The notes beneath the pieces were generated by a model. It was not told the origin of the DNA. It did not search any database and worked only from the letters and a program-made list of their open reading frames with translations. From assembly GCA_025094145.1 (NCBI GenBank), contig JALLLS010000083.1, positions 83,129 through 147,128 of the forward strand: 64,000 bases of DNA. The letters are read 5' to 3'. Below, one piece after another: positions 34,350 through 45,199 of the stretch. A program made the position numbers and the translations under genes. This DNA is from Spinellus fusiger. Lineage: Eukaryota > Mucoromycota > Mucoromycetes > Mucorales > Phycomycetaceae. The first letter of the stretch is position 1; every line of letters begins with the position of its first letter.

Positions 34350-35090
34350 TCCTATAGTACGGAGTGTGAATACAAGTCCAATATATTCGGAGAAAATATT
34401 ATTTAACTTATAATATCCGGTGTTAATACCATATTTAAACACAGAAAATCTGTTATTTACTACTTGATAAAGAAAAAACATTTCTGTGTTTGAAAATAAT
34501 TTTCATGATTTATCTCTTCTTACTTTACGGAATTTAAATACAGGTCGAATATATTCGGAGATGATATTATTCAATCAACATCATTCGGTGTTAATTATCT
34601 ATTTGAACACAGAAAAAATATTTGTATATCACTTCAAAAATGATAAACAGTTTCTGTGTTTAAAACGGAATTTCAATCGGTGTTTTATCAGTTATCACCA
34701 TTTTGCATTGGAATTTAGGTACATCTCTATTTAATTCGGAGACATTATTATTCAATTCACACTATACGGCTTCTGTAGATTATTAAAACACAGACAATGA
34801 TTGCTTGTTTATTACTGCAAAAATGATGAACAATTTCTGGAATTCAAATACCATTTGAATCTGAGTTTATATGATTTATATCCTCACACCATGGAATTGC
34901 TATACATTCGGAGATACTAATATTGAAACCTCAATACTCGGTGTTAATACTATATTTAAACACAGAAAATCTGTTTTTTTATTACTTGATAAAGAAATAA
35001 CTTTTTCTGAATTTTAAATTGAACTTCAATCTGGTTACTTGATTTACATCTCCGGATTAAATTCATGTCCCGGACAATTTTTCATTCAAT
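34350..35090. repeat. Tandem array of diverged ~170-bp units
   Basis: The landmark ATTCGGAGA with a following ATTATT-like block recurs at 34385, 34553, 34734 and 34906 (spacings 168, 181, 172 bp). Each unit also has CGGTGTTAAT, an AACACAGAAAAT-like block and, about 45 bp on, its near-reverse TTTCTGTGTTT, so units can form a small hairpin. A partial fifth unit ends near 35090. Units have diverged by substitutions and small indels. An ORF at 34486-34734 is a by-product. Confidence 0.8.
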
Positions 35091-35121
35091 TCTTTGTCTT
35101 TGTCTTTGTCTTTGTCTTTGA
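35091..35121. repeat. (TTTGTC)n hexanucleotide microsatellite
   Basis: About five TTTGTC units, directly after the ~170-bp tandem array. Confidence 0.8.
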
Positions 35122-35124
35122 TTT

Positions 35125-35850
35125 TTTTATGTTTTTTTTGTTTATGCTTCTATTATTGCCTGTTGTTTCTGTTACGTCATGCCAACTCCACCCACTGTAA
35201 AAGCGGACATTAATAAAGAAAAATTAAACCTTAGAGGAGAAAACAGACACTGATGAGCAAACAGCTACTGAACAAGAAACCAGTATCAAGTAAGCAGTTA
35301 TTAATATGCAAGCAACCGCTACTGAGAGAATGAACACTACTGTGCCCATTGGCAGTTAATTTTTGTTGACATTTCTTTCTCTCCCTTGACTATTATTTCT
35401 TTTTCTTTTGCAACCGTTTCTCTCCTTTTCAGAGAAAGAGACACTGTTGGCTAAATGTATTTATAGTTTATTTTCTGGTTCTACATGGACACCCTTCTTT
35501 CGCCAGACTCCCCATGGCAACACTGCTCAGTGTGACATGTGTCTGTTGCTAAAGATCTAATTTCATTAAATTCTTACAAAGAAAAAGAAGAAGAAACACT
35601 AGTGGTGAATCACTTGACCCATAAAAGTCCTACAAGCCTTGTAAAAGAAAAGAAAAAAAAATGTGTTGATAAAGTCATACGCAACACCATTCTGTATGAG
35701 CACAATGTCAATGGCCTCAGCCAAATAGAAATTGCCACTGTAGCTGGTAAAGTGACCCTCAATAAGCAACCACTTTCTTCTTTCTTTCAGATGCAGATTT
35801 CCTTTCTTAGACTTATACTTTATCTTAATAGTGTTATAACTTTATGAATT
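35125..35850. other. Intergenic DNA with broken ORFs
   Basis: Short frames such as MPTPPTVKADINKEK at about 35178 and the ORF at 35539-35847 (NGLSQIEIATVAGK, faintly like a transposase helix-turn-helix) are not convincing. The last 45 bp (CTTTATCTTAATAGTG...) resemble the outer edge of the 9.7-kb palindrome at 41075-41110, so a dispersed repeat starts here and is cut by the LTR. Confidence 0.4.
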
Positions 35851-36096
35851 TGTAATAGAGCCGAGACTATAGTGTCGATTGTCGACATCTTACATGCATT
35901 GACGGTGTTGGACGTGCATGAGATGTAAGTAGTTATAGTTAACAACACAAGGAGACAGTGTATAAAAACCACATAATCTAAACATCAATAAAACAATCAA
36001 CCTTATTTTTGTTTGTTAATGTTAAGTATCGTTGGGACTTTTGAGACAAGCAAGGATTGCTTAAAAGAACAGTTGCCTAGTTACCCGTTGTGATCA
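35851..36096 (+). repeat. Solo LTR, 246 bp, with 4-bp target-site duplication
   Basis: Begins TGTAATAG and ends GTGATCA (TG...CA). Immediate flanks are the same 4 bp, AATT (35847-35850 and 36097-36100). Inside are a TATA box (TATAAAAACC at 35961) and an AATAAA signal (35987), spaced as in the U3/R of fungal LTR retrotransposons, plus an imperfect hairpin with CTTACATGCA and TGCATGAGATGTAAG. No second LTR or internal gag-pol lies in the window, so it is a solo LTR. Confidence 0.65.
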
Positions 36097-36269
36097 AATT
36101 GTGTGTTATGTCCCTGTTCATGTACCCTCTTTGATTTCCCTAGACTAGCCTTTATGCCAAAACGCTATTTCGTCGTTCCTACTAGAGACCGAATATCAAT
36201 ACACTGTTCTCTTTAGTAGTCCTTTTGATAACCTCAGTGCTCTTTATTGCGAATTCATTAGATAAAAAC

Positions 36270-36850
36270 ATAAGACTCTCAATGCATAAAGATAGTAGTG
36301 TTGATAATAAATAGTAGTGGCTTTTATTAAAAGGTTGCTTAGTAACCACCATTATTCTTTGGTATTAACAATAGTCTGACATCTATGCCCTATGCTGACA
36401 ATGAGGGTGTTTATTGCCTTTGCTATTTTTGTCCCATTCCAGCATCAGGGCAGTCCCTAACTATTGTTTGGTAGAATGTAGCTTTCTGTCCTTCTAATTG
36501 TATTTTTTAAGTGAGTCCATATATGCTCCATTGGATTGAAATCAATATTGCAACAGCCAGTAAAAAGCGACTACTATACCATTCATTTACTACTCTCTAA
36601 TTGAGTTACCTTGTTCTTATAATCTCTAGCATTGTTCATCTGTAGGCAGTAACTGACTCCAGGGTTTAGAAGAGAGAGAAATGCTCGAGTTCATGGAATT
36701 AGACATCTCCCAAGACATTGATGTACTTGTTGGAGTATTCTATCCTTCACTACGATCCATCTCTCAACACTCTCCCCCACTAAAGCAGCCCCATACTATC
36801 ACACTACATCCTCCAAACTACCTTGTTTCTTGGACATTCTCGGGATTAAA
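36270..36850 (-). pseudogene. Tc1-like transposase relic, heavily decayed
   Basis: In reverse complement the order and many blocks match the Tc1 copy at 3794-5152. These are a CTATGCTGACAATGAGGGTGT block (compare CCATGCTGGCAATGAGGGTGT), the NPIEH region near 36520-36540, the Cys/Asp region near 36620-36660, and the VMVWG-type region near 36780-36840. All frames are broken. The related outer sequence of the 9.7-kb palindrome (41100-41530 and its mirror) is another copy of the same relic. Confidence 0.7.
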
Positions 36851-37290
36851 GGCCATTGTTGTGTTCTGACTTTAATCCGATGATTCTCCATGGATTAGTC
36901 AACAATGAATAGTGTGCTGTGACATGTAGAATCATCCATGAAAGCCTGAGTGCACACAAGCACCATAGTACATCTCTGTATCAAGCTCACTAATTGGTTG
37001 TAAACACAAATCACCTTCTTAGCCTAGTGTACCATTGGACACTTAATCAGAACTACTATCATCAATAAATTCTTAGTAGACAATAATGACCCATCAAAGG
37101 TGATTAAAGTAAAGGCAAATAACTTAAGGTTATATAATGTTGTACTTATCCATTGAATCAACCCTAGGGTAGAGGCCACTGAAAGATAGGTACACACAAA
37201 AAATATAAATCAGGAACTTTTCTTCACTCAATAAAAATCTTGCCTTTGTTCAGTCTCACTATTTTACCTGTCCAAACAATCTCACACAGA
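36850..37290 (-). repeat. Dispersed repeat family B, copy 2
   Basis: Inverted relative to 42055-42480, ending in the shared TGTCCAAACAATCTCACACA. It directly follows the Tc1 relic and borders the minisatellite downstream of CDC16. Confidence 0.8.
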
Positions 37291-37620
37291 CAGACGCAGA
37301 CAGACACAAACAGACACAAACAGACACAAACAGACACAAACAGACACAGACAGACACAGACAGACGCAGACAGACACAGACAGACGCAGACAGACGCAGA
37401 CAGACGCAGACAAACATAGGTAAACATAGTTAGACATATATATGTAGATAAGAGTAAGCATAGGTGGGCATAGGTGGGCATAGGTGGGCATAGGTAGATA
37501 AATGTAGATGAAGGTAGATGAAGGTAGATGAAGGTGAGCATAAGTAGATAAAGTAGACATAGTTAGACATAAGTAAATTTAAACAGACATATACGAACAT
37601 AAACAGACACAGGCATCTGC
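37285..37620. repeat. Minisatellite: CAGACA/CAGACG hexamers and TAGGTGGGCA-type units
   Basis: 37285-37415 is built of CAGACACAAA, CAGACACAGA and CAGACGCAGA variants; 37460-37500 has four ATAGGTGGGC units; 37505-37535 has GATGAAGGTA repeats. Two overlapping ORFs here (37224-37560) are artefacts of the repeats. The array ends at about 37620, only a few bases beyond the CDC16 stop codon (37628-37630), so it must lie in the CDC16 3' untranslated region. Confidence 0.9.
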
Positions 37621-37627
37621 AGACAGA

Positions 37628-40600
37628 TTACAACTCTTCTTCTTGGCCATTCTTCGTCTCTTTGAACTTCTTTTTTGGTTTCTGCTCCACAGAAAGAAAA
37701 TCTCCCACACGTTCCTTGGCTCCTGCCAACTCACTGTCAAAGAAACGCTTCATCTTTCCATGCTGAGGTCTTTCCTCATCATACAGTCCACCAATTACCT
37801 CTCGATCCACTGCACAGTGGTGTGCGTTCGTCGCATCTTTCGAACACAAGGGCGTCTTCTTCACTCTTGACGCAAGCTTTTCTTGCGCTGCCATTGCTTT
37901 TAGCAAGCGTTCTTCAACCAGGCCTTTGTCAGTACAGGCTCTTCTGGCCTAAATAAGAAAGAAAAAAGAGTCTAAATTATTCCTTGTCTGTACTTTATAT
38001 TGAATGCTATTCATTACATACCTCTTCAAAATAGTTGATTGCTTTTTTGTATTGGCCCTGAAGATAGCATATCTCACCTTTAGATATGCAAATATCACTC
38101 ACCTGTCTGCCATGAGTTTCCGCCAACTCGAAACAACTGAAATCACGGTCATACTCTCTACACAGCAGCCATAAAAATAAGCAACCAACAAAAATAAATA
38201 AATAGAAAGATATACTTACTCTAGATGACGATAGCACTCTCCAAAAACTGCACCAAAGAGACTGCCAGAAATCACCCAGGTTCTCATGCCTCTTATCTGT
38301 GGCCGCAGCTGCCATGCTCAACCCGTCTAGGGCAGCCCGGTAGCTAATGTCATAATGAATCAACTGTGTATTTTCAACGTGTCCAGTCCCACTTACTCTT
38401 TCTTTTTCAAATAGTAAATACCCATCTCAAGGTAGATATGGGGTCATTCTTATACATTTTGTTGCTTTTGGATAGGTTTTTAATGGCCATATCCAGATGG
38501 CCAATCTTCATGTAATGCCTTCCAAGAGCCAGGTAGGGACGATGCGAACTGTTTTTTTTTAAAAAAGAATAACTCGTCAGTAAGTGTCGAAGCCACTAGC
38601 ACACATTGCCTAGACACTATTGTATTGCATTCTTGGTAGGCCTTAATGCCTGCTTCATCGTCGCCCATAAGTGCACATGTGTCACCTAACCCCATCCAGG
38701 CGTGCTCCATATATCGATTGGCCTTTAGAACATCCCTAGTATCAAAACACACATTCAGTTAAGATGAATGAATGAAAGATATATATAAGCATTGAGTCCA
38801 CTTACAAAAAGCAAATCTTTGCTGAAAAATAGTCTTCATTCATCAAGTTAAAAAGGGCTACTGCATACCCTGCTTCGAATCTATCAGACAATAGGTCCGT
38901 AAGACCCATAATAAGACCATGAAGCTCAACCTTCATCTTCAGTTCATAATAACATAGTGCTAGGATTGGAATAATCCGAGCATTGTATTTATCCTTCTGA
39001 CGCACTCTATAGAATAGAATTCTAGGCTTGAGTTGTCTATTCTCCAATGACAATGGGTGGTGAATGTCCTTACCTCAGGCACACCTGCAGAGCCTCTCGA
39101 TAATAACCATTGCTGAAGTAGACCTCTGCTTTGCGTAGCAATATTTCTGTGCAGTCTTTTAATCCAAGATGAGTTCTTAATACATTCTCGGCTGCATCAA
39201 CATCTCTGAGATGAGCGTACTACAGAGTTCAATGAGTCCACCGAATGCGAAATAAGATCACTTACCTGTCTGATCTTCATCGAATACAAAGATCGGATCA
39301 CTTCATCATTGGATCCACAGTGTTTTTCATAGTCAAGACCCGTCACAAAGGCCCATTCTAATAGCCAAGAATTATTATCCTTTCTTTTTCTCATTCTAAA
39401 AACAAACAAACACATTGAAGTGTCATGACTCTTACCAACTTCTTCTGATAGTAGTTTGTTATCTACTAAGAGGTCCAATGCCTAGACATCTCTTCGTTAT
39501 TACATAGTTCTTGATATAAAATAAAAAATAAAGTACTTTACCTCACAACACCGTGCATCTATCATCAGTGCATTCACGAACTGAGCCGAGGCTAGCTCTG
39601 GTTGATCCAACTTCAAGTACGCTCTTCCTCTTTCCAAATTGATCAAAGACTCAGTCTAATGATGAATCAACACAAATGCATTAGTACAAGAACAGAGAAA
39701 GTGAACAGAGGGTTGCTATCTATAGTGTGTTTTCTACTGTACCTTGATAGTGCTTGAAGGTGTCCACTCTATTTCCCCATACAAACAAACAAATGAACAT
39801 GGTTAGTTATCTGGTTAGCTGCTTAGTTATTAATAAGAAAAGGTACTTGCTTGTTGTGTTGAATAGAGTGTGGGCGCCAATGTAGTCAAATGTCTTCTTG
39901 TAACGTCCCAAGGTGTTCTATAAGAAATAGATACATACATAAATACACACATACACACATACACACATACACATGCATGTCTTTATGCAGTGTTTTCTGT
40001 AGTTGCTTACCGTACACACAGCCGCAAAGTACTGGCCACGGACTTCACCCTTCACAAGATTGTTTTTGTCTAGCAAATACAAGGCTCTTTCGTGTTGGCC
40101 TGTTTGCATGTAGAGTCCAATCAAGTCGAGACAGTCGTTGTTGGTTCTGTCTACAGTGCACATGTATATATATAAAAGAGAATATTTCTTGTTTAATATA
40201 CACATTCTTTCTCACTCTCACTCCTTTTTGTATTGAGTAGATTATCTTCCTTACCTGACATATCAGCAATCTTCTCAGCATAGTAGATAGCATTGTAGGG
40301 TGAATGGCTATCCATCGCCCCCAGAAAGAGTTCTTTTAACTGGATCTTTATGTCCTTGTTGTAGACATTGGACAGAGGTCTTTTTGTTTTGTCCTGAGGT
40401 GTAGCATCGCATTGGATGGCCTCATTGTCAGACTTTTTCTTGGAAGCAACTAAGCTCAAGAGCTGGCTGGCTTCATGCTTGTTAATGAGAGAGGGCTCTC
40501 TTGGGGTGTACTCTGCTGAGGACTCATTGTGACACAGTTCACTGCCGCTTTCAAAAGGGCGTTTTGGTGAAGAGTCGAAAGAGTGCTGGGAGATACAGTC

Positions 40601-40936
40601 TTCCTTTACAGGTGAGTGGTCCTGGATGTTGACCTGGGAAGAGAGGTAGTCGTGTAGAGGTGACTCGGATGGTTCTTGTCTCAGGGTGGATAGGAGACTG
40701 CGAGACATGTAAGGATGTAAACCTGACTGTCTTTCAGGAGACTGTGAGCCAGAGTACAAAGAAGAGGGTCTTGCAGGAGACTGTTGGTGGTGGTGTCTTG
40801 TGGGAGACAGCAGAGAAGAGTGTCTTTTGGGACATTGAAGAGATGAGGGTCTTTTAAGAGACTTAAGAGAAGAGTGCTTTTTGGGAGTCTGTGGGAGAGA
40901 TGTTGAAGATCGGTGAGCAGAAGGTGTGTTTGTCAT
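37628..40936 (-). CDS. CDC16: Anaphase-promoting complex subunit Cdc16/APC6 (TPR protein), possible frameshift
   Basis: TPR scaffold of the APC/C ubiquitin ligase. Exons from the right: 40255-40936, 40011-40150, 39851-39917, 39743-39768, 39542-39655, 39436-39481, 39266-39357, 39074-39219, 38806-39021, 38610-38735, 38397-38548, 38276-38343, 38220-38247, 38022-38157, 37628-37948; about 786 residues. A long Ser/Pro-rich N-terminus is followed by Cdc16 blocks: SPYNAIYYAEKIADMS, GQHERALYLLDKNNLV, EALDLLVDNKLLSEEVEW, GLDYEKHCGSNDEVIRSLYS, AGYAVALFNLMNEDYFSAKI, EHAWMGLGDTCALMGDDEAG and RPYLALGRHYMKIGHLDMA. Two introns have GC donors (39769-39850 and 38549-38609). Odd points: one base is missing in the G run at 38440-38443 (NDP-IYLEMGIYYL needs it), and 38248-38275 must be a 28-nt intron or an indel. 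Sequencing error or early decay are both possible. Confidence 0.85.
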
Positions 40937-43529
40937 GGTGTATTAGACTATCAACGTGCAGACAATAGGTAGATTGCATGAATTATATTTATAGATGAAT
41001 ATTTGTGACTGTCCAATGTCAACAGTAAAAAAATTTAGGCCATTTAGAACTCAGACAGTCTTTTTCAGGCTCCTACTTTATCTTAATAGTGCTATCACTT
41101 TATGAATTCATTGGCTAAAGACGTATAACTTTGAATAGATAAAGATAGGAGTGTTGATAATAAATAACAGTGGTTTTTATTGTAAGGTTGCTTAGTAACC
41201 ACCATTATTCTTTGGCATTAATAAAGGTCTGATATCTCCGCCCCATACTGGCAATGAGGATATCTGTCACTGCCTTCGATATTTTGCCCCATTCCAGCAT
41301 CAGGGCAGTCTCTAACCTTTGTCTAGTGGAATATAAAATCTTGTCCTTTCCAATAATATTCAATTAAGTCTACAGATGCTCCCTCCACTGGATTGGGATC
41401 AGTATTGCAACAGCCAGTAAAAAGCAACTACTATACCATTTAATACTCTCTAATTGAGTTGCCTTGTTCTTATAATCTCTAGCATTGTTCATCTGTGGGC
41501 GGTAACTGACTCCAGGGTTTAGAAGAGAGAGAATTACTTGAGTTCATGGCAGTCTGTCACAGTGGAAGTAGGCACGTTAAACATACGAAATGCCTCGACC
41601 TGAGTAGATTTCAGGTTCAGCACCTGATGAATGATGGCTGAACAAGTTTCAAAGCAGGTATCCTTTCTATACATCTCATGGGTCTTGGTGAAGATGTTTA
41701 TGGTGCTAAATGGTGGAGACATTATATGAAAAGTAGCTTTTATGAAAGAAAAGGAAGATAGTGTATGTTATCTTTTTAATATAGAAATAGCCCGAAGTTT
41801 GAAAACAACTTGTTACTTTTGTTGGGTCACTTTAGATAAATGTTTATTTAACTGTTAGCATATATGAAATTATATATTAAACATGATACACAATAATAAC
41901 TTTTATAATGTTTATGTTTATAAAAAGGAATAATAGACATAGAAGAAACTTTTTGTGTGTGTATTTATAAAGACACTACAGACTTAAGGGTATGTAAAAT
42001 CAAATAAAATTATTGTAAGCTGTATTATAAGTGTGTCTATTTGTATTTCATGCAGCTGCCTGTGTGAGATTGTTTGGACAGGTAAAATAATGAGACTGAA
42101 CAAAGGCAAGATTCTTATTGAGTGAAGAAAGGTTCCTGATTTATACTTTTGTTGGGTGCCTATCTTTCAGTGGCCTCTACCTTAGGGTTGGTTCAATGGA
42201 TAAGTACAACGTTATTGAAACCTTCAGTTATGTGTCTTTGCTTTAATCACCTTTGATAGGTCATTATTGTCTACTAAGAATTTATTGATGATAGTAGTTC
42301 TGATTAAGTGTCCAATGGTACACCAGGCTAAGTGTAGTTACAACCAATTAGCGAGCTTGATACAGAGATGTACCATGGTGCCTGTGTGCACTCAGGCTTT
42401 TATAGATGATTCTGCATGTCACAGTACACTACTCATTGTTGACCAATCCATGAAGAATCTTTGGATTAAGGTCAGAACACAACACAATAGGAGGAGGTTA
42501 TAGACACTACCAAAGGTTATTCTTGAGATAAAAAAGTAAGCAGTGTCTAAAGTGTATTCCCAAGTATATTTATATATCTCCCAAGGACAGATCACAAGGC
42601 CTTTGGGGTATGTATTCTATTGATATGAGGCAATGCACTTAGGCAGTAGCTATGGTCATAATATACTATTAGCTATATTATTATAATAAACAATTTGATT
42701 CATAAACAATATATTTTACTAATAATACAACTTGATATGGTCATGATGTCATTTTCCTTTTATGGATACTGGTATTTTCAGCTTGATATTTTCTTTGATC
42801 TTAATATCAAAGGAGTCTGTTCAGTTAATGTAGGGTTAAACTCTGCTCTTTATTCATTCAATTGTATAATTTTTTATACTGCTACTCCACTGCTATAAGC
42901 TATGATATGAGGTATATGTTTGATGGTACAATGCAAGAGTGTCAATGATATAATGCATCGTATTGCCTACGCGTCCCTGACACATGTAGTAACCTTCCTC
43001 TTTTGGTTGTTCTGCGACACAAATGAAGAACATCTATTTTGGAAATATTCTTACGACAATAATACAATTTGATATTGAGATGTTCTACAAAAGGAAAACA
43101 TAGATTGAATATCCATAAGTCTTTGATTTTAAACAGCGTTCCATATAAGGTAACTTTTTTGGATCCACGTAAAGGGAAGGTTGTGTCACTGCTTAAAAAC
43201 CAGAGAAATCTTTGGGTGTGTATACTAATTTTCACTAATAGGAAGACATGTTGAAAGTATGAAACGTGTATTTGTCCTTGTAATGGTCAATGGCCTGAGA
43301 TTAAATAGTATTCGTAAAAAGTGCAAAGCATGTATGTAAACACGGCCTATCAGAAGGAGGGATGATGATGAGAGACATATATTGATCTTAAGTTGTTCTA
43401 TGGATTAGTCAATGCTGTCTTAATAATACCAAACAATAACGATTACATAATCGTCTTTTTAAATTTATTGTAATTTTACTTCAGGGAAAAGATGCGGACT
43501 CTCTTTTTAGCTTAACTGAGCCCTTTTTT

Positions 43530-43685
43530 TTAAAATAAAATAAAATAATAAAATAAAATAATAAAATAAAATAAAATAATAAAATAAAATAAATAAAATA
43601 AAATAAAATAAAATAAAATAAAATAAAATAAAATAAAATAAAATAAAATAAAATAAAATAAAATAAAATAAAATAAAATAAAAAA
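43530..43685 (+). repeat. (TAAAA)n microsatellite, left arm
   Basis: About 30 TAAAA units, with some shortened units at the start. The mirror array is at 48083-48250 and is about 9 bp longer. It lies about 270 bp upstream of the oxidoreductase start. The ORF made of Phe-Ile-Leu-Tyr repeats on the other strand is not a gene. Confidence 0.95.
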
Positions 43686-43953
43686 CTCTATACATTTTAG
43701 CCAATCAAAACAGTATCCTAATTTATCCCTCTCATATTATCCCTATATGATCTCAAACTATTCGTGTGTTGCCTTGTCTGCTTACGACTTGTCGCTATCC
43801 AAAGACACTAGTTAAACGTGCATGCACTGTAGCAGCTTAATAGAGAACCAGTAGATCCAACTGCCGCAATAGAACAGTGATCTGTCAAAAACTATAAAAG
43901 ACTGTTATTTTTGAGATCCCCATTATTTTCATCACACTATTCCTTCTATTAAC

Positions 43954-44991
43954 ATGGTCTCAAACACTAAAGTCATCTTCTCCAAGGTCCCCACTGGTCT
44001 TCCTGTCATTGGCGAACACTTGACTGTCAGAAAAGATGAGATCAATCTTGACAAGGAGCTCGCTGAGGGTGAATTTCTCATCAAGATTCTCTATCTTTCT
44101 GTTGATCCCTACATGCGTCCTCGTATGCATGATGCAAGCACTGAATCCTACACACCCGCATTCCCTCTGAATGAGCCTATGAACGGCCACGCCATTAGTG
44201 TTGTTCTCAAGTCCAACAACGACACATTCAAGGTTGATGATTTAGTCTATGGTATGACCTACTTTTCTGAATACATACACGTCCCTGCTGCCTTTGCCGG
44301 TTACTTTGAAGTGCGCAATGAGTTCCGCGGATCAAAGCTTCCCCTCTCTTATTCTGTTGGTGTCCTGGGCATGCCTGGAATGACAGCCTATACTGGTTTG
44401 CTCAACATCGGTAAACCCAAAGCTGGGGAGACTCTCTACGTATCTGCTGCTTCTGGTGCTGTGGGTCAATTGGTGGGTCAAATTGGAAAGGTTCTCGGTC
44501 TTCATGTTGTTGGATCAGCTGGTTCAGAGGACAAAGTACAGTACCTTAAAGACATTGGATTTGATGGTGTTTTCAACTACAAGACAGGCGATATCAGCTC
44601 CAAGCTCAAGGAGTTGTGCCCCAACGGCATTGACATCTACTTTGATAATGTGGGTGGTGAGATGCTCGATGCTGTGCTTGAGCAAGCCAACACCTTTGGC
44701 CGGATTATAGCTTGCGGCATGATCTCTCAGTACAACAGTCTTGACACTTACCAGCTCAAGAATATCCTGAATGTTGTTTCCAAGAGATTATTGCTTCAGG
44801 GAATGGTTGTCAATGATTTCGACCACCAAACCGAGGAATTCAGAACTGCAATGACTGTATGGTTGAATGATGACAAGGTGCAGTACAAAGAAACTGTTGC
44901 TGAGGGCATTGAGAACACACCCCAAGCATTATTGGACTTATTCCGGGGCAGAAACTTTGGAAAACAAGTTGTTAAAGTAGCTGATTTGTAG
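43954..44991 (+). CDS. NADP(H)-dependent oxidoreductase, MDR superfamily (prostaglandin/alkenal reductase type), copy 1
   Basis: Single-exon gene, 345 residues. The family (PTGR1, CurA, plant double-bond reductases) reduces the alpha,beta double bond of enones and alkenals with NADPH, without zinc. Seen: LYLSVDPYMRPRM in the N-terminal GroES-like domain, GMPGMTAYTGLLNIGKPKAG, and the nucleotide-binding loop AASGAVGQLVGQIGKVLG (about residues 165-182). FNYKTGDISSKLKELCPNGI, DIYFDNVGGEMLDAVL and RIIACGMISQYN follow, as expected. The length equals the family norm. A TATA-like TATAAAAG lies near 43893, about 60 bp before the ATG. It converges with an identical copy at 46780-47817; both transcripts run toward the central transposon. 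Substrate is not predictable. Confidence 0.93.
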   Translation: MVSNTKVIFSKVPTGLPVIGEHLTVRKDEINLDKELAEGEFLIKILYLSVDPYMRPRMHDASTESYTPAFPLNEPMNGHAISVVLKSNNDTFKVDDLVYGMTYFSEYIHVPAAFAGYFEVRNEFRGSKLPLSYSVGVLGMPGMTAYTGLLNIGKPKAGETLYVSAASGAVGQLVGQIGKVLGLHVVGSAGSEDKVQYLKDIGFDGVFNYKTGDISSKLKELCPNGIDIYFDNVGGEMLDAVLEQANTFGRIIACGMISQYNSLDTYQLKNILNVVSKRLLLQGMVVNDFDHQTEEFRTAMTVWLNDDKVQYKETVAEGIENTPQALLDLFRGRNFGKQVVKVADL

Positions 44992-45199
44992 GGTGTCAAA
45001 GTGCAGAAAGAAAACAATAAAACCTTTTTTATGAATGAATTAAATTATAATCTTGATACGTTTCTAATCATCCAACTTTTTATATGGTCATCTCTCTTAT
45101 ATCTTCTCTATGCCTATTGTGAGATCTATACACCTTTTTCGGACAGTATTCGCACAACCTCAGAAAAAAATCGCACTCTTTTTTTTCACTTTTTGCACA

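Larger units (their letters stand above)
41051..45199 (+). repeat. Left arm (4149 bp) of the 9.7-kb inverted repeat
   Basis: Repeated almost base for base in reverse complement at 46572-50729 (4158 bp). All ORFs of the two arms translate identically; the visible length difference is in a (TAAAA)n microsatellite. Contents from the outside: Tc1 relic (41100-41530), an unrecognised 62-codon ORF (41534-41722), family B repeat (42055-42480), family A repeat (42490-43260), the microsatellite (43530-43685), the oxidoreductase gene (43954-44991) and the outer end of the central transposon. The outer border is 115 bp upstream of the CDC16 start codon. Confidence 0.97.

Noticed and set aside
37224..37560. 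Two overlapping Ser/Val/Cys/Leu-rich ORFs
   Set aside because: Products of the CAGACA-type minisatellite read in two frames.
38421..38452. A ~30-nt intron (GTATAA...CTTGAG) to explain the CDC16 frame change
   Set aside because: Removing it leaves the wrong phase and deletes the conserved NDP segment; a missing G in the 38440-38443 run fits better.
41534..41722. 62-codon ORF (mirror at 50058-50246)
   Set aside because: Present twice only because of the palindrome, adjacent to Tc1 relic; no recognisable domain.
43507..43704. ORF of repeated Phe/Ile/Leu/Tyr residues (and mirror at 48067-48273)
   Set aside because: Pure translation of the (TAAAA)n microsatellite; no start context or family.
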